Below, piece by piece: positions 1-8,966 of a DNA stretch of 64,000 nt. Every line of letters starts with the position of its first letter. The stretch's first letter is position 1. Origin of the DNA: Fulvivirgaceae bacterium JP3-4 (GTDB lineage: Bacteria; Bacteroidota; Bacteroidia; Cytophagales; Cyclobacteriaceae); assembly GCA_029309925.1 (NCBI GenBank), contig JARKND010000001.1:62001-126000 (forward strand). The letters run 5' to 3'. A program made the position numbers and the translations under genes. A model generated the notes under the pieces. The model saw only the letters and a program-made list of their open reading frames with translations. It searched no databases and was not told the origin of the DNA.

Positions 1-404
1 ATTGATCCGCCAATAAAACTGAAGTCCATACAGGCAATGGTGATGTCAAGGCCATTCATTTTACCGTAGGCCGTGCGAACGGCATCTTTCAATTCGGTTT
101 TCGCCTGTGTTTCCTTGATACGTTTTGGATAAGGTTTCGTGTCTTTGAATTTCAACGGGTCAGCGGACTCCATGTTCTCATCCAGCTCAGTGAATTGGTT
201 GTTGTCAAACAAAACTTCGAAGTATTCAGCAGACCCGATGCGCACGTGAAACTCTTCTTCCGGAACAACATAAGCGTTGTTCTTCAGCTCGCGCGTGTGA
301 ACTATTTTTCCAGCAGGAGACTTGAACCACAAACCATCAGGTACTTCACGTTTTGCTTCTGTTGGCGTGAGGATACCTTTATCGCTGCGTTTGAACCAAG
401 ACAT
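1..404 (-). CDS. accD: Acetyl-CoA carboxylase carboxyltransferase beta subunit, 5' part
   Basis: The gene begins at the ATG complementary to 402-404 and runs off the left edge, so only about 134 N-terminal residues are seen. The start [20 protein letters not shown] and the later stretches [16 protein letters not shown] and [14 protein letters not shown] are typical of AccD, which with AccA transfers carboxyl from carboxybiotin to acetyl-CoA in the cytosol, the first step of fatty acid synthesis. The segment where many AccD proteins carry a four-Cys zinc ribbon reads [20 protein letters not shown] and has no cysteine. This loss may be usual in the phylum. The ATG is directly preceded by an AT-rich repeat leader. 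Identity is confident; the zinc remark is an observation only. Confidence 0.93.
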   Translation of the reverse strand, partial: MSWFKRSDKGILTPTEAKREVPDGLWFKSPAGKIVHTRELKNNAYVVPEEEFHVRIGSAEYFEVLFDNNQFTELDENMESADPLKFKDTKPYPKRIKETQAKTELKDAVRTAYGKMNGLDITIACMDFSFIGGS

Positions 405-447
405 AAAGACAATTTAAAATTTAAGATTTGAAATTTTAGATTTAATC
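405..447 (-). repeat. AT-rich repeat (family D) forming the accD leader
   Basis: On the plus strand the text is a series of AAATTT, AGATTT and GAAATTT words starting with AAAGACAATTT next to the accD start codon. Almost the same sequence in the same orientation stands directly before the start of atpC at 49089-49130, and a related one follows a stop codon at 33142. No inverted partner arm is seen here, so this copy looks single-armed. Confidence 0.7.
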
Positions 448-514
448 CCGACATCCATCGAGACAACAACACATCAACTTCACAAAATCACAAATATCAA
501 CTATAGAAAATCAA

Positions 515-560
515 ATTGGTTTCTGATATCCAAAACAAAGTCCGGAGATCAGAAACCAAT
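515..560 (-). terminator. Hairpin downstream of the aldolase gene
   Basis: A perfect 13-bp inverted repeat (arms 515-527 and 548-560, ATTGGTTTCTGAT and its complement) with a 20-nt loop lies 10 bp after the aldolase stop codon. On the minus strand it is followed by TTTGATTTT, a weak U-rich tail. It probably ends the aldolase transcript before accD, but the large loop and interrupted U-run keep confidence modest. Confidence 0.45.
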
Positions 561-570
561 CCTAAGACAA

Positions 571-1641
571 TTAAGCAACGTCAACTGACTTGTCGAGGTA
601 TACGTCCTGGATCGCGTTCAGGATTTCGACACCTTCTTTCATAGGACGCTGGAAGGACTTTCTTCCGGAGATCAATCCCATACCACCTGCGCGCTTGTTA
701 ACCACTGCCGTACGCACTGCATCGGCAAGATCGCTTGCGCCTTTTGACTCGCCACCTGAGCTGATCAAACCTGCACGGCCCATGTAGCAGTTCACCACCT
801 GGTAACGGCAAAGATCGATCGGGTGATCTGAGCTAAGTTCCGTATAAATTTTTTCGTCAAGCTTTCCGTAGCTACTACCACCTGTATTGAGCGCTTTGTA
901 ACCCCCGTTGTTTTCAGGAAGTTTCTGCTTGATGATATCCGCCTGGATCGTTACGCCAAGGTGGTTCGCCTGACCAGTTAAGTCAGCAGACACGTGATAA
1001 TCTTTTCCGTCTTTTTTGAATGCGCTGTTGCGGATGTAGCACCAGAGGATCGTTGCCATACCAAGTTCACGAGCGCGTTCAAACGCTGCAGCAACTTCCT
1101 GGATCTGACGTGTTGATTGATCAGAACCAAAATAGATGGTAGCACCTACTGCTACGGCACCAAGGTTCCATGCATCTTCAACAGAACCGAACATGATCTG
1201 GTCGGCTTTGTTAGGATAAGTAAGAAGTTCATTGTGGTTGATCTTTACAATGAAAGGAATTTTGTGGGCATACTTGCGTGACATCAATGCAAGACCGCCA
1301 TATGTTGTGGCTACTGCATTGCATCCGCCTTCGATGGCAAGCTTGCAAATATTTTCAGGGTCGAAATAGATCGGGTTTTTAGCAAAAGAAGCACCCGCGC
1401 TGTGCTCAATTCCCTGGTCAATCGGAAGGATCGAAAGGTAGCCGGTGTTGGCGAGACGGCCTGTGCCGAACAATGTCTGCAAGGCGCGCAGTGTAGGCGC
1501 ATTGCGGTTAGAATTCACGAAAATTCTATCTACGAAGTCGGGGCCTGGCAGATGAAGCTGGCTTTTCGATACTGTTTTACTCTGATGTTTCAGCAGGAAT
1601 TCTGCGTCTTTTCCAAGGAGATCTGCGATGTTTCTTCCCAT
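571..1641 (-). CDS. fbaB: Class I fructose-bisphosphate aldolase (DhnA/FbaB type)
   Basis: The 356-residue cytosolic enzyme cleaves fructose 1,6-bisphosphate to dihydroxyacetone phosphate and glyceraldehyde 3-phosphate, or runs in reverse for gluconeogenesis, through a Schiff-base lysine. The length matches the E. coli FbaB group (about 350 residues). Visible landmarks are [14 protein letters not shown] near residues 70-83, the strand [12 protein letters not shown] near 130-141, and ADIIKQK near 234-240, where Lys238 is the likely Schiff-base residue by analogy with the family. It is monocistronic, with a hairpin after its stop. The start is favoured by the conserved-looking N-terminal [10 protein letters not shown] and a TAACTTTG -7-like box on the minus strand at 1673-1680. 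Confidence 0.93.
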   Translation of the reverse strand: MGRNIADLLGKDAEFLLKHQSKTVSKSQLHLPGPDFVDRIFVNSNRNAPTLRALQTLFGTGRLANTGYLSILPIDQGIEHSAGASFAKNPIYFDPENICKLAIEGGCNAVATTYGGLALMSRKYAHKIPFIVKINHNELLTYPNKADQIMFGSVEDAWNLGAVAVGATIYFGSDQSTRQIQEVAAAFERARELGMATILWCYIRNSAFKKDGKDYHVSADLTGQANHLGVTIQADIIKQKLPENNGGYKALNTGGSSYGKLDEKIYTELSSDHPIDLCRYQVVNCYMGRAGLISSGGESKGASDLADAVRTAVVNKRAGGMGLISGRKSFQRPMKEGVEILNAIQDVYLDKSVDVA

Positions 1642-1773
1642 AGATTCTGTTGCGTTGGTTTTAAGGAGGTGACAAAGTTATCAATTATTTAATAGTATGC
1701 TAACGAAGGAAAAAATGCGTTTTCTACGATGTTTTCAAACGATTTAGCGGCTTTAGGGGAGGGTCTGAAAAGG

Positions 1774-1807
1774 AAAAAAGCCATCCCGAATACTTCAGGA
1801 TGGCTTT
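1774..1807 (-). terminator. Intrinsic terminator of rplS
   Basis: The arms AAAGCCATCC (1777-1786) and GGATGGCTTT (1798-1807) form a perfect 10-bp stem with an 11-nt loop. Read on the minus strand, the stem is followed by a run of T residues. It lies about 20 bp after the rplS stop and closes the rpsP-rimM-trmD-rplS group. Confidence 0.8.
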
Positions 1808-1827
1808 CAGTTATTTCTAAAATGGCC

Positions 1828-2178
1828 TTAGATCTTTTCTTTGATACGTGCAGATTTACCCTGACGACCTTTCATGTAGTAAAGCTTCGCTCTTCTTACT
1901 TTACCCTCTTTCACAATCTCGATCTTATCGATAGAAGGAGAGACAATTGGGAAGATACGCTCAACACCTACTCCATTGGATACTTTTCTAACAGTGAAGG
2001 ACTCACCGTTGCCAGTGCCCCTGCGCTGAATTACAGTACCTTGAAACTGCTGAACGCGCTCTTTGTTTCCTTCCTTGATTTTTACGTGAACGTTGATAGT
2101 ATCACCAGGGTGAAAGTCAGGCAGGTTTTCGCGAACCTTTGTATACTCCTGCTCCACTAATTTGATTAAATCGGCCAT
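1828..2178 (-). CDS. rplS: 50S ribosomal protein L19
   Basis: This 116-residue protein sits at the interface of the large and small ribosomal subunits. The start chosen is the ATG giving [15 protein letters not shown] longer frame upstream has no L19-like sequence and would run through the promoter. The core [30 protein letters not shown] and [20 protein letters not shown] is diagnostic. It follows trmD in the conserved rpsP-rimM-trmD-rplS order, but a 104-bp gap carries its own good promoter, so it is probably also transcribed independently. An intrinsic terminator follows. Confidence 0.97.
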   Translation of the reverse strand: MADLIKLVEQEYTKVRENLPDFHPGDTINVHVKIKEGNKERVQQFQGTVIQRRGTGNGESFTVRKVSNGVGVERIFPIVSPSIDKIEIVKEGKVRRAKLYYMKGRQGKSARIKEKI

Positions 2179-2205
2179 AACTCGTATGCTTTTTGAAACG
2201 GACTG

Positions 2206-2235
2206 CAAATATAGGAAACTGGATTCAGTTGGCAA
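2206..2235 (-). promoter_or_regulatory. Bacteroidetes-type promoter of rplS
   Basis: Read on the minus strand, TTG (2233-2235) is followed by a 19-bp spacer and TATATTTG (2206-2213), a full match to the TAnnTTTG -7 element of this phylum. The start codon lies 27 bp downstream. It implies that L19 can be expressed apart from the upstream genes. Confidence 0.6.
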
Positions 2236-2282
2236 TAGCGGGAGTTACAAATACTTTACGGTTCAAGTCGCGAAAGGCGGAT

Positions 2283-2963
2283 TTAATGCTTTTCTAACAT
2301 TCCCGGACGCCTTTTTTGAGTCCTTTCGGTAGCTTTTTCGAGTCTCCATTGCTCGATTTTCGCCTCGTGGCCTGACAACAACACATCCGGAACTTTCCAC
2401 CCCTTGTAGTCTGCCGGGCGGGTGTAAACGGGTGGGGCAATCAGGTTATCCTGAAATGAATCGCTTAACGCGGAGGTTTCATCTGACAAAACACCGGGAA
2501 TTAATCGTATTACAGCATCGGAAATCACTGCTGCAGCCAGTTCGCCTCCCGAAAGGACATAATCACCTATGCTCATCTCTCTTGTAACGAGATGCTCGCG
2601 AACACGCTCGTCAACACCTTTGTAATGTCCGCACAAAAGGATAAGGTTTTTCTTCAGACTCAACTGGTTGGCGATTGACTGGGTAAACAGTTCACCATCC
2701 GGACTCATATAGATGATGTCATCGTATTCGCGCTGAGATTTCAAATCCTGGATACAACGGTCGATCGGCTCGATCATCATCACCATTCCGGCTCCACCAC
2801 CGTAGGCATAGTCATCAACCGACTTGTGTCCATCAGTTGCGTAAGATCTCAAGTCAATAATGTTCACCTCGACAAGGCCCTTTTTCTGAGCACGCTTCAT
2901 AATTGAGTCGTTGAAAGGACTTTCGACCAGGCGAGGCAAGCATGTGATGATGTCGATGTGCAT
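2283..2963 (-). CDS. trmD: tRNA (guanine-37-N1)-methyltransferase
   Basis: TrmD (226 residues from the chosen start) methylates G37 next to the anticodon of some tRNAs, preventing +1 frameshifts; it is a SPOUT/trefoil-knot enzyme using S-adenosylmethionine. The start [20 protein letters not shown] matches the family N-terminus; an ATG 12 codons upstream would add an unlike extension. The knot motifs are visible as [15 protein letters not shown] and [14 protein letters not shown]. It lies downstream of rimM, separated by a 175-bp gap that holds a long quasi-palindromic repeat, and upstream of rplS. Confidence 0.97.
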   Translation of the reverse strand: MHIDIITCLPRLVESPFNDSIMKRAQKKGLVEVNIIDLRSYATDGHKSVDDYAYGGGAGMVMMIEPIDRCIQDLKSQREYDDIIYMSPDGELFTQSIANQLSLKKNLILLCGHYKGVDERVREHLVTREMSIGDYVLSGGELAAAVISDAVIRLIPGVLSDETSALSDSFQDNLIAPPVYTRPADYKGWKVPDVLLSGHEAKIEQWRLEKATERTQKRRPGMLEKH

Positions 2964-3010
2964 AAGTGGCTTCAAAGTTAGCAAGAATGTTTGGTGCAAC
3001 TATTCCATAG

Positions 3011-3094
3011 CCACTAAGTCACTAAGAACACAAAGGAACACGAAGATATTTGATGCCCTCTTGGTGTTCCTTGGTGTTCTTGGTGCCTTGGTGG
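3011..3094. repeat. Quasi-palindromic short-word repeat (family A) between rimM and trmD
   Basis: The 35-nt left arm (3011-3045), made of CCACTAAG, CACTAAG and ACACAAAG-like words, pairs with the right arm (3060-3094) at about 30 of 35 positions. The RNA would form a long hairpin with a 14-nt loop inside an otherwise conserved operon. Related word series (CGCAGAG/CGCGGAG) occur at 18889, 23849 and 60954. Confidence 0.8.
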
Positions 3095-3138
3095 CTCCAG
3101 CATTTGAATCGATGTGAATACCGGTCGGTAAGAAGATA

Positions 3139-3654
3139 TTAGATATCCAGGAAGCCCTCAGGCAACTCAACATTAATAGTCTTCTTACTTTTGTTAATGC
3201 TCTTAATAAAAGGACTGTTCACGGGAATCAACACTTCCTTTCCATTATAGATCAAAGTCAGAAGTTTGTTAGGACCAGCAGTGGTAATTTCAGTCACTGA
3301 GCCCAGATTTCCCTCCGAAACATCTGTTACTTCAAATCCGATTACTTCATCATCGTAAAATTCACCACGTCCTGATTTCGGTCGGGATGACTTAGGAAGG
3401 TATAATGAAGACTTCGAAATATCCTTCGCCTGTTCTGGCGTGTTGATGTCTTCGAATTTCAGATAAGCCTTCGTTCCGCTGATGGAAATTTCTTCGCGGA
3501 AGTAGGGAATCAACTGGTTGTTCCTCTCAACGAAGATTGTATCGATGTCTTCAAGGTCGGCCGGTGCTTCCGCGTCCAGAGACACCGTTACCTGTCCTTT
3601 CAATCCATGAGGTTTGAGAATGTATCCGATCTTGTAAGCTGATTTTAAATCCAT
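3139..3654 (-). CDS. rimM: 16S rRNA processing factor RimM
   Basis: RimM (171 residues) binds ribosomal protein S19 and helps mature the head of the 30S subunit. The N-terminal RimM barrel starts with YKIGYILKPHGLKGQVTVSL, and the C-terminal PRC-barrel-like half includes FYDDEVIGFEVTD and VLIPVNSPFI. It follows rpsP by 69 bp, and that gap contains a strong terminator-like hairpin, so rimM probably receives only readthrough transcription from rpsP or has its own weak promoter. No internal defects are seen. Confidence 0.95.
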   Translation of the reverse strand: MDLKSAYKIGYILKPHGLKGQVTVSLDAEAPADLEDIDTIFVERNNQLIPYFREEISISGTKAYLKFEDINTPEQAKDISKSSLYLPKSSRPKSGRGEFYDDEVIGFEVTDVSEGNLGSVTEITTAGPNKLLTLIYNGKEVLIPVNSPFIKSINKSKKTINVELPEGFLDI

Positions 3655-3670
3655 AGTGATTTCCTAAAAG

Positions 3671-3705
3671 AAAAAATGCCAACACGATCGAACGTATTGG
3701 CATTT
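3671..3705 (-). terminator. Terminator or attenuator between rpsP and rimM
   Basis: Arms AAATGCCAA (3674-3682) and TTGGCATTT (3697-3705) extend by three more pairs after one mismatch and enclose a 6-nt loop. On the minus strand six T residues follow. This is a canonical intrinsic terminator placed inside the rpsP-rimM-trmD group, where it would set S16 above RimM and TrmD in amount. Confidence 0.7.
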
Positions 3706-3723
3706 GTTATCGTGAGGATAAAA

Positions 3724-4257
3724 TTATCCTTGCGCTTCAGTGTTTTCTGCAGGAGCTTCAGCACCTTCAGCAGCAGGAGCAGCCTGTGCAGCGGCTTCAG
3801 CAGCTTGCTGCTTCTTGCGAATTGCCTCAGCGCGTGCTTCTCTGACTTTGGTTTCAGCGTCTCTTCTGGCTTTCGCCTGAGCCTGTTTGCTTTGAGAAAG
3901 TGTGTCTTTCTTAGCCTGAATCTTTGCATCTTTTGCCTGCAGCCAGTCTGCGAGCTTCTTGTCAGCTTGTTCCTGGGTGATTGCGCCTTTCACAACACCA
4001 ATCTGAAGGTGTTTTCTTAGCATAATGCCGCGGTATGACAGCATAGCCTTTACAGTGTCAGAAGGCTGAGCGCCATTCATCAACCACTCGAATGCGCGAT
4101 CTTCGTTCAGAACGATAGATGCAGGGTTTGTGAGGGGATTATAAGTCCCGATCTTTTCAATAAAGCGACCATCACGTGGTGCTCTGGCATCAGCTACGAC
4201 TACATCGAACATTGCCAGTTTCTTGCGGCCTCTGCGGGCCAATCTGATTTTTACCAT
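3724..4257 (-). CDS. rpsP: 30S ribosomal protein S16 with long C-terminal extension
   Basis: The first 80 or so residues are a standard S16 ([49 protein letters not shown]), an assembly protein of the 30S body. Total length is 177 residues, about twice the E. coli protein. The extra ~95 residues are Ala, Lys, Glu and Gln rich, end in a low-complexity [19 protein letters not shown] tail and are likely helical or disordered. Such tails are known in this phylum; their role is not clear. It heads the rpsP-rimM-trmD group and has a good promoter directly upstream. Confidence 0.97.
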   Translation of the reverse strand: MVKIRLARRGRKKLAMFDVVVADARAPRDGRFIEKIGTYNPLTNPASIVLNEDRAFEWLMNGAQPSDTVKAMLSYRGIMLRKHLQIGVVKGAITQEQADKKLADWLQAKDAKIQAKKDTLSQSKQAQAKARRDAETKVREARAEAIRKKQQAAEAAAQAAPAAEGAEAPAENTEAQG

Positions 4258-4297
4258 TGTTTGTAATTTGTGGAACTCGTCCGTTAATTATGGGGGG

Positions 4298-4328
4298 CAA
4301 AGATAGGAATGTTTGTCTAATGGAGCAA
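4298..4328 (-). promoter_or_regulatory. Bacteroidetes-type promoter of rpsP
   Basis: On the minus strand TTG (4326-4328) is spaced 20 bp from TATCTTTG (4298-4305), matching the phylum's TTG/TAnnTTTG pattern. The leader to the S16 start would be roughly 30-40 nt. Confidence 0.6.
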
Positions 4329-4362
4329 GAGGGTTTCCAAATCTTGCCTGTACTTTACTGAA

Positions 4363-4495
4363 GGCTGCAAGCTACAAGCTTCAGGTTACAAGCAGATTCG
4401 GGGTAATTATACTGATTATCAAATGGTTGAGCACGCGTTATCCCATTCAAGTGGCACATCTCGGACTTGGAGCTTGTAGCTTGCAGCTTGCAGCC
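4363..4495. repeat. Quasi-palindromic short-word repeat (family B)
   Basis: The left arm (4363-4393) is built of GGCTGCAAGCT, ACAAGCT and TACAAGC words. The right arm (4470-4495) is the inverted series GAGCTTGTAGCTTGCAGC. About 76 nt of unique sequence separates them. A second copy of the same family lies at 28097-28176. This fills most of the 367-bp gap between the divergent rpsP and sucA genes; open frames across it are repeat-derived. Confidence 0.8.
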
Positions 4496-4597
4496 CTTTC
4501 GTGTGGAGCCCATCGGTTCGAACTGCCCTAACCAGCAGACCGTGAGCAAATAATCGTATAACCGAGTACACGATTTTTTAAATAAAACCTCGTTTTC

Positions 4598-4605
4598 TAC
4601 ATTTG
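4598..4605 (+). promoter_or_regulatory. Candidate -7 box for the sucAB-lpdA operon
   Basis: TACATTTG matches the TAnnTTTG element and lies 19 bp before the sucA ATG. The region about 20 bp upstream is T-rich but has no clear TTG, so only the -7 part is convincing. Confidence 0.4.
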
Positions 4606-4624
4606 AGGGCTTCACTCAATAACC

Positions 4625-7348
4625 ATGGACAAATACTCCTATATCAGCAATGCAGATGTTGGTTATCTCGATCAACTCTACCAAAATTATAAGAAAGATG
4701 CTGCCTCTGTCGATTTCAGCTGGCAGAAATTCTTTGAAGGATATGATTTCTCTGTTCAACGCAATGGAGAGAATGGACACACCGCCACGGATGATCCGAT
4801 GACCATAAAGGAGACTCAGGTTCGCAACCTGATCTTCGCCTATCGTTCCTTCGGTCACCTGGTTTCGAAAACGAATCCTGTTCGCGAAAGAAGGAACCAC
4901 AACGTTCAATTCGATCACAAGAGCGTTGGACTCACTGATGCCGACCTGGATACTGAGTTTGATGTCGCTGCTGAAATCGGAATGCAGCGCACCACGCTTC
5001 GCAAGATTATCGAAAAACTGAAAGCCGTTTACCTCGGTCCGATCGGTTTCGAGTATAACTTTATCCGAAACGATGAGGTTCGTCAGTGGTTCTTCCAAAA
5101 GTGTGAGAAGGAATACTATGCATACAATCCATCCCTTGATGAGAAGAAGCGGATTCTTTCCAAACTCAATGAAGCGGTAGTATTTGAAAACTTCCTTCAT
5201 ACCAAATTCCTCGGACAGAAGCGCTTCTCACTTGAAGGTGGAGAAAACACAATTCCTGCGCTTCAAACCATTATCAACAAGTCGGCTGAGCTTGGCGTGA
5301 AGGAAGTGGTGATCGGTATGGCTCACCGCGGCCGCCTGAACGTTCTTTCGAATATTCTCGGAAAAACATACGAGCAGATCTTTACAGAATTTGAAGGAAG
5401 CGTAAATCCCGATTTGACCATGGGTGATGGTGATGTGAAGTATCACCTCGGTTACGCCTCGCATATTACGTCTCCTTCCGGAAACAAAATTTATGTGAAG
5501 CTCACACCAAACCCATCCCACCTCGAAGCAGTGGATCCATTGGTAATTGGTTATACACGGGGTCAGATTGACGATGAATACAAGGGAGCACTGAAAGACG
5601 CCATGGCAATTCTCATCCATGGTGATGCGGCTGTTGCAGGTCAGGGTATTGTTTATGAAGTAGTGCAGATGTCAGGCCTGCCGGGCTATACGACTGGCGG
5701 AACGATTCACTTTGTGATCAACAACCAGGTTGGTTTTACAACCGACTATGATGACGCAAGAACTTCAATCTATTGTACGGATATCGCGAAGATCGTTGAC
5801 GCGCCTGTGCTTCACGTGAATGGGGATGATGCAGAAGCGGTGAGCTTCGTGTCAAATCTCGCTGTAGAATATCGTCAGAAATTCGGTCAGGATATTTTCA
5901 TCGACCTTCTCTGTTACCGAAGACACGGTCACAACGAAAGTGATGAGCCGAAATTCACGCAGCCAAAGTTATACAACCTTATCGCGAAGCACCCGAACCC
6001 ACGGGAGATCTATGTGAAGAAGTTGATCGAACGCGGTGATGTTGACGGAGCACTTGCCGATGAAATGGATAAAAGTTTCCGCAACCAGCTTCAGGATCGC
6101 CTGAATGAAGTGAAGCAGAAGCCACTTCCTTACAAAGCTCAAAAGATCGAAGCAGAGTGGGAGAAACTGCGCAGGGCAAAACCGGAAGACTTTGATGAGT
6201 CGCCAAAGACTGGAATAAAGCAAAGCATCATAGACAAAGTCGGAAAGGCGCTGACTACGATCCCCGAAAATTTCAAGCCGATCAAGCAAATCGAAAAACT
6301 TCTGAAAGATCGCCATACGGCATTCTTTGAAGACAAAGTTTTGGGATGGGCCGAAGCAGAACTGCTGGCGTACGGCTCGCTCCTGATTGAAGGCACACCG
6401 GTTCGAATGTCAGGACAGGACGTGAAGCGTGGAACATTTTCACATCGCCATGCTTACTTCTTTGACATGAATACCAATGCGCCTTACTGCGGATTGGACA
6501 ATATTGAAAAGGGACAACAGAAATTTCATATCTACAACTCACTTCTTTCGGAATTCGGTGTGTTGGGGTTTGAATATGGTTATGCGATGTCATCGCCCCA
6601 TGCGTTGGTATTGTGGGAAGCACAGTTCGGTGATTTCGTAAACGGTGCGCAGGTTATGATCGACCAGTTTATTTCAAGTGCTGAATCAAAGTGGCAGCGC
6701 ATGAATGGTCTGGTAATGTTGTTACCTCACGGCTACGAGGGGCAGGGACCAGAACACTCGAGCTGTCGCCCGGAGAGATTTTTGCAATTGTCGGCTGAGT
6801 ACAATATGATCGTTGCAAGCCCTACATCACCTGCAAACTTCTTCCACCTGTTGAGAAGACAGGTAACGTGGCCGTTCAGAAAACCTTGTATCGTTACGTC
6901 TCCTAAGTCATTGCTACGGCATCCGGCCGTGATTTCTCCGATCAAGGAGTTCATCGATGGTAATTTTATTGAAGTGATCGATGATGAGAACGTGACGGCA
7001 AAGGATGTGAAGCGATTGATTCTGTGTTCGGGAAAAGTGTATTATGATCTTCTGGAAAATCAGCAGAAGAAAAAGATCAAAGATGCGGCAATCGTGAGGA
7101 TTGAGCAATTGCATCCATTCCCTGAAAAGCAAGTCAATGCTATTCTCAAAAAGTATAAGAATGCAAAAGTTGTGTTTGTTCAGGAAGAGCCCGCGAACAT
7201 GGGATATGCTTCTTACATTTTGAGAATGATGCCGAAAGTATCTATGGATTTTGTATCGCGTAAAGCGAGTGCCTCGCCTGCAACGGGATACTCAAAAGTT
7301 CATAAGGTAGAGCAGGAGAAAATTGTAAACCAGGCGTTTGAAATATAA
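4625..7348 (+). CDS. sucA: 2-oxoglutarate dehydrogenase E1 component
   Basis: E1 (907 residues) is the thiamine-diphosphate enzyme that decarboxylates 2-oxoglutarate and transfers the succinyl group to lipoyl-E2 in the TCA cycle. The N-terminal segment [20 protein letters not shown] is the peripheral E2-binding motif of OdhA/SucA proteins. The core shows [57 protein letters not shown] and the late [20 protein letters not shown]. Length equals the family norm, with no fused E2-like domain as in actinobacteria. It heads a plus-strand operon with sucB (53 bp) and lpdA (23 bp). Confidence 0.97.
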   Translation: MDKYSYISNADVGYLDQLYQNYKKDAASVDFSWQKFFEGYDFSVQRNGENGHTATDDPMTIKETQVRNLIFAYRSFGHLVSKTNPVRERRNHNVQFDHKSVGLTDADLDTEFDVAAEIGMQRTTLRKIIEKLKAVYLGPIGFEYNFIRNDEVRQWFFQKCEKEYYAYNPSLDEKKRILSKLNEAVVFENFLHTKFLGQKRFSLEGGENTIPALQTIINKSAELGVKEVVIGMAHRGRLNVLSNILGKTYEQIFTEFEGSVNPDLTMGDGDVKYHLGYASHITSPSGNKIYVKLTPNPSHLEAVDPLVIGYTRGQIDDEYKGALKDAMAILIHGDAAVAGQGIVYEVVQMSGLPGYTTGGTIHFVINNQVGFTTDYDDARTSIYCTDIAKIVDAPVLHVNGDDAEAVSFVSNLAVEYRQKFGQDIFIDLLCYRRHGHNESDEPKFTQPKLYNLIAKHPNPREIYVKKLIERGDVDGALADEMDKSFRNQLQDRLNEVKQKPLPYKAQKIEAEWEKLRRAKPEDFDESPKTGIKQSIIDKVGKALTTIPENFKPIKQIEKLLKDRHTAFFEDKVLGWAEAELLAYGSLLIEGTPVRMSGQDVKRGTFSHRHAYFFDMNTNAPYCGLDNIEKGQQKFHIYNSLLSEFGVLGFEYGYAMSSPHALVLWEAQFGDFVNGAQVMIDQFISSAESKWQRMNGLVMLLPHGYEGQGPEHSSCRPERFLQLSAEYNMIVASPTSPANFFHLLRRQVTWPFRKPCIVTSPKSLLRHPAVISPIKEFIDGNFIEVIDDENVTAKDVKRLILCSGKVYYDLLENQQKKKIKDAAIVRIEQLHPFPEKQVNAILKKYKNAKVVFVQEEPANMGYASYILRMMPKVSMDFVSRKASASPATGYSKVHKVEQEKIVNQAFEI

Positions 7349-7401
7349 TCCTGCAATCAGCTCCACCAAAAAATAACAAACAAACCAAAAAACATAACTC
7401 A

Positions 7402-8943
7402 ATGGGAATACAGGTTAAAGTCCCCACAGTAGGGGAATCCATTTCCGAAGTAACGATTGCCAATTGGTTGAAAAAAGATGGTGATTCAGTTCAGGTTGAT
7501 GAAGTCATTGCTGAATTAGAGTCGGATAAAGCAACGTTTGAACTCACTGCACAAAATGCTGGAGTATTAAGAATTGTAAAACAAAAAGGTGAAACCGTTC
7601 CCATTGGAGAGGTGATCTGTGAGATTGAGCCGAATGGTGCTGCTGCGCCTGCAAAGACAGAAAGCAAGGCCGCAGCTTCGGCACCGACTGCGACACCAGC
7701 ACCAGCAGCTTCTGCTCCCAAGGCAACAGGCGGGGTAAAAGAAATGAAAGTGCCTGCTGTTGGTGAATCGATCACTGAAGTAACGATTTCGACCTGGTTG
7801 AAAAAAGATGGTGACTTCGTTCAGATCGATGACATCATTGCCGAAGTTGAATCAGACAAGGCCACGTTTGAGCTACCCGCAGAAGCGACCGGTATCCTTC
7901 GCATCGTTGCAAAAGAAAAGACCACACTTCCTATTGGCGGACTCATCTGCAAAATAGAAATCGCAGAAGGTGCTCCAGCGAAAGCTGCAAGTGCACAGCC
8001 AACGGCAACAGCGGCACCTTCGGCTGGTAGCGGTGATAAGTCATACGCAGCGGGTCATCCTTCACCTGCAGCTGGGAAAATCCTTGACGAAAAAGGAATT
8101 CCAGCGAATGAGGTTCAGGGAACTGGTGTGGGTGGAAGAATCACGAAGGAAGATGCAACGAAAGCACAGGCATCCGCTCCAGCGAAAGCAGACTCGAAAC
8201 CTGCTGCGCCTTCCGGTCCTCCCGTAATAGCTGACGGGACAAGCCGTAACGATCGCAGAGAAAAAATGACTTCACTTCGCAAGACAATCGCAAAACGTCT
8301 CGTGTCAGTGAAGAACGAAACTGCGATGCTTACAACTTTCAACGAAGTAGACATGAAACCGGTCATGGAGCTTCGTTCGAAGTATAAAGACCAGTTTAAA
8401 GAAAAGTATGGTGTTGGTTTGGGATTCATGTCATTCTTCGCGAAAGCGGTTTGTGTGGCATTGAAAGATTTCCCAGCGGTGAATGCATCAATCGACAAAG
8501 ATGAGATCGTCTACCACGACTACTGTGATATTTCTATTGCAGTATCAACGCCTCGCGGACTTGTTGTTCCGGTTATCCGCAATGCAGACAAGTTAACATT
8601 TGCGCAAATTGAAAGCGAAGTCATTCGCCTCGCAACGAAGGGTCGCGATGGAAAACTTTCTATCGAAGAGATGACTGGTGGAACGTTCTCGATTACCAAT
8701 GGTGGCGTGTTTGGTTCAATGTTATCGACACCAATTATCAACCCTCCGCAGTCAGCGATCCTCGGTATGCACAATATCGTTGAGCGACCAATTGCAAGAA
8801 ACGGAGAAGTAGTAATTCATCCGATCATGTACCTGGCGTTATCGTATGACCATAGAATTGTTGACGGAAGAGAATCGGTAAGCTTCCTCGTAAGAGTTAA
8901 GGAAATGCTCGAAGATCCGGGAAGATTAATCTTAGGTGTTTAA
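7402..8943 (+). CDS. sucB: 2-oxoglutarate dehydrogenase E2, dihydrolipoyl succinyltransferase with two lipoyl domains
   Basis: E2 (513 residues) moves the succinyl group from its lipoyl arm to CoA and forms the core of the complex. Two N-terminal lipoyl domains are plain: residues 1-77 with lipoyl Lys43 and 112-187 with Lys153, both in an ESDKATFEL context, joined by Ala/Pro-rich linkers. A peripheral-subunit-binding domain follows near 218-255 ([24 protein letters not shown]), then the catalytic domain ending with [10 protein letters not shown], catalytic His484. E2o of E. coli has one lipoyl domain, so the second is an expansion; the two resemble each other closely enough to suggest internal duplication. 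The neighbours sucA and lpdA fix the substrate as 2-oxoglutarate rather than pyruvate. Confidence 0.95.
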   Translation: MGIQVKVPTVGESISEVTIANWLKKDGDSVQVDEVIAELESDKATFELTAQNAGVLRIVKQKGETVPIGEVICEIEPNGAAAPAKTESKAAASAPTATPAPAASAPKATGGVKEMKVPAVGESITEVTISTWLKKDGDFVQIDDIIAEVESDKATFELPAEATGILRIVAKEKTTLPIGGLICKIEIAEGAPAKAASAQPTATAAPSAGSGDKSYAAGHPSPAAGKILDEKGIPANEVQGTGVGGRITKEDATKAQASAPAKADSKPAAPSGPPVIADGTSRNDRREKMTSLRKTIAKRLVSVKNETAMLTTFNEVDMKPVMELRSKYKDQFKEKYGVGLGFMSFFAKAVCVALKDFPAVNASIDKDEIVYHDYCDISIAVSTPRGLVVPVIRNADKLTFAQIESEVIRLATKGRDGKLSIEEMTGGTFSITNGGVFGSMLSTPIINPPQSAILGMHNIVERPIARNGEVVIHPIMYLALSYDHRIVDGRESVSFLVRVKEMLEDPGRLILGV

Positions 8944-8966
8944 TTACAAACTGATTTAGTCCACAT

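Noticed and set aside
4313-4615. Small open frames on both strands before sucA
   Set aside because: They lie across family B repeat arms and have no protein-like features; the repeat explains the open frame.
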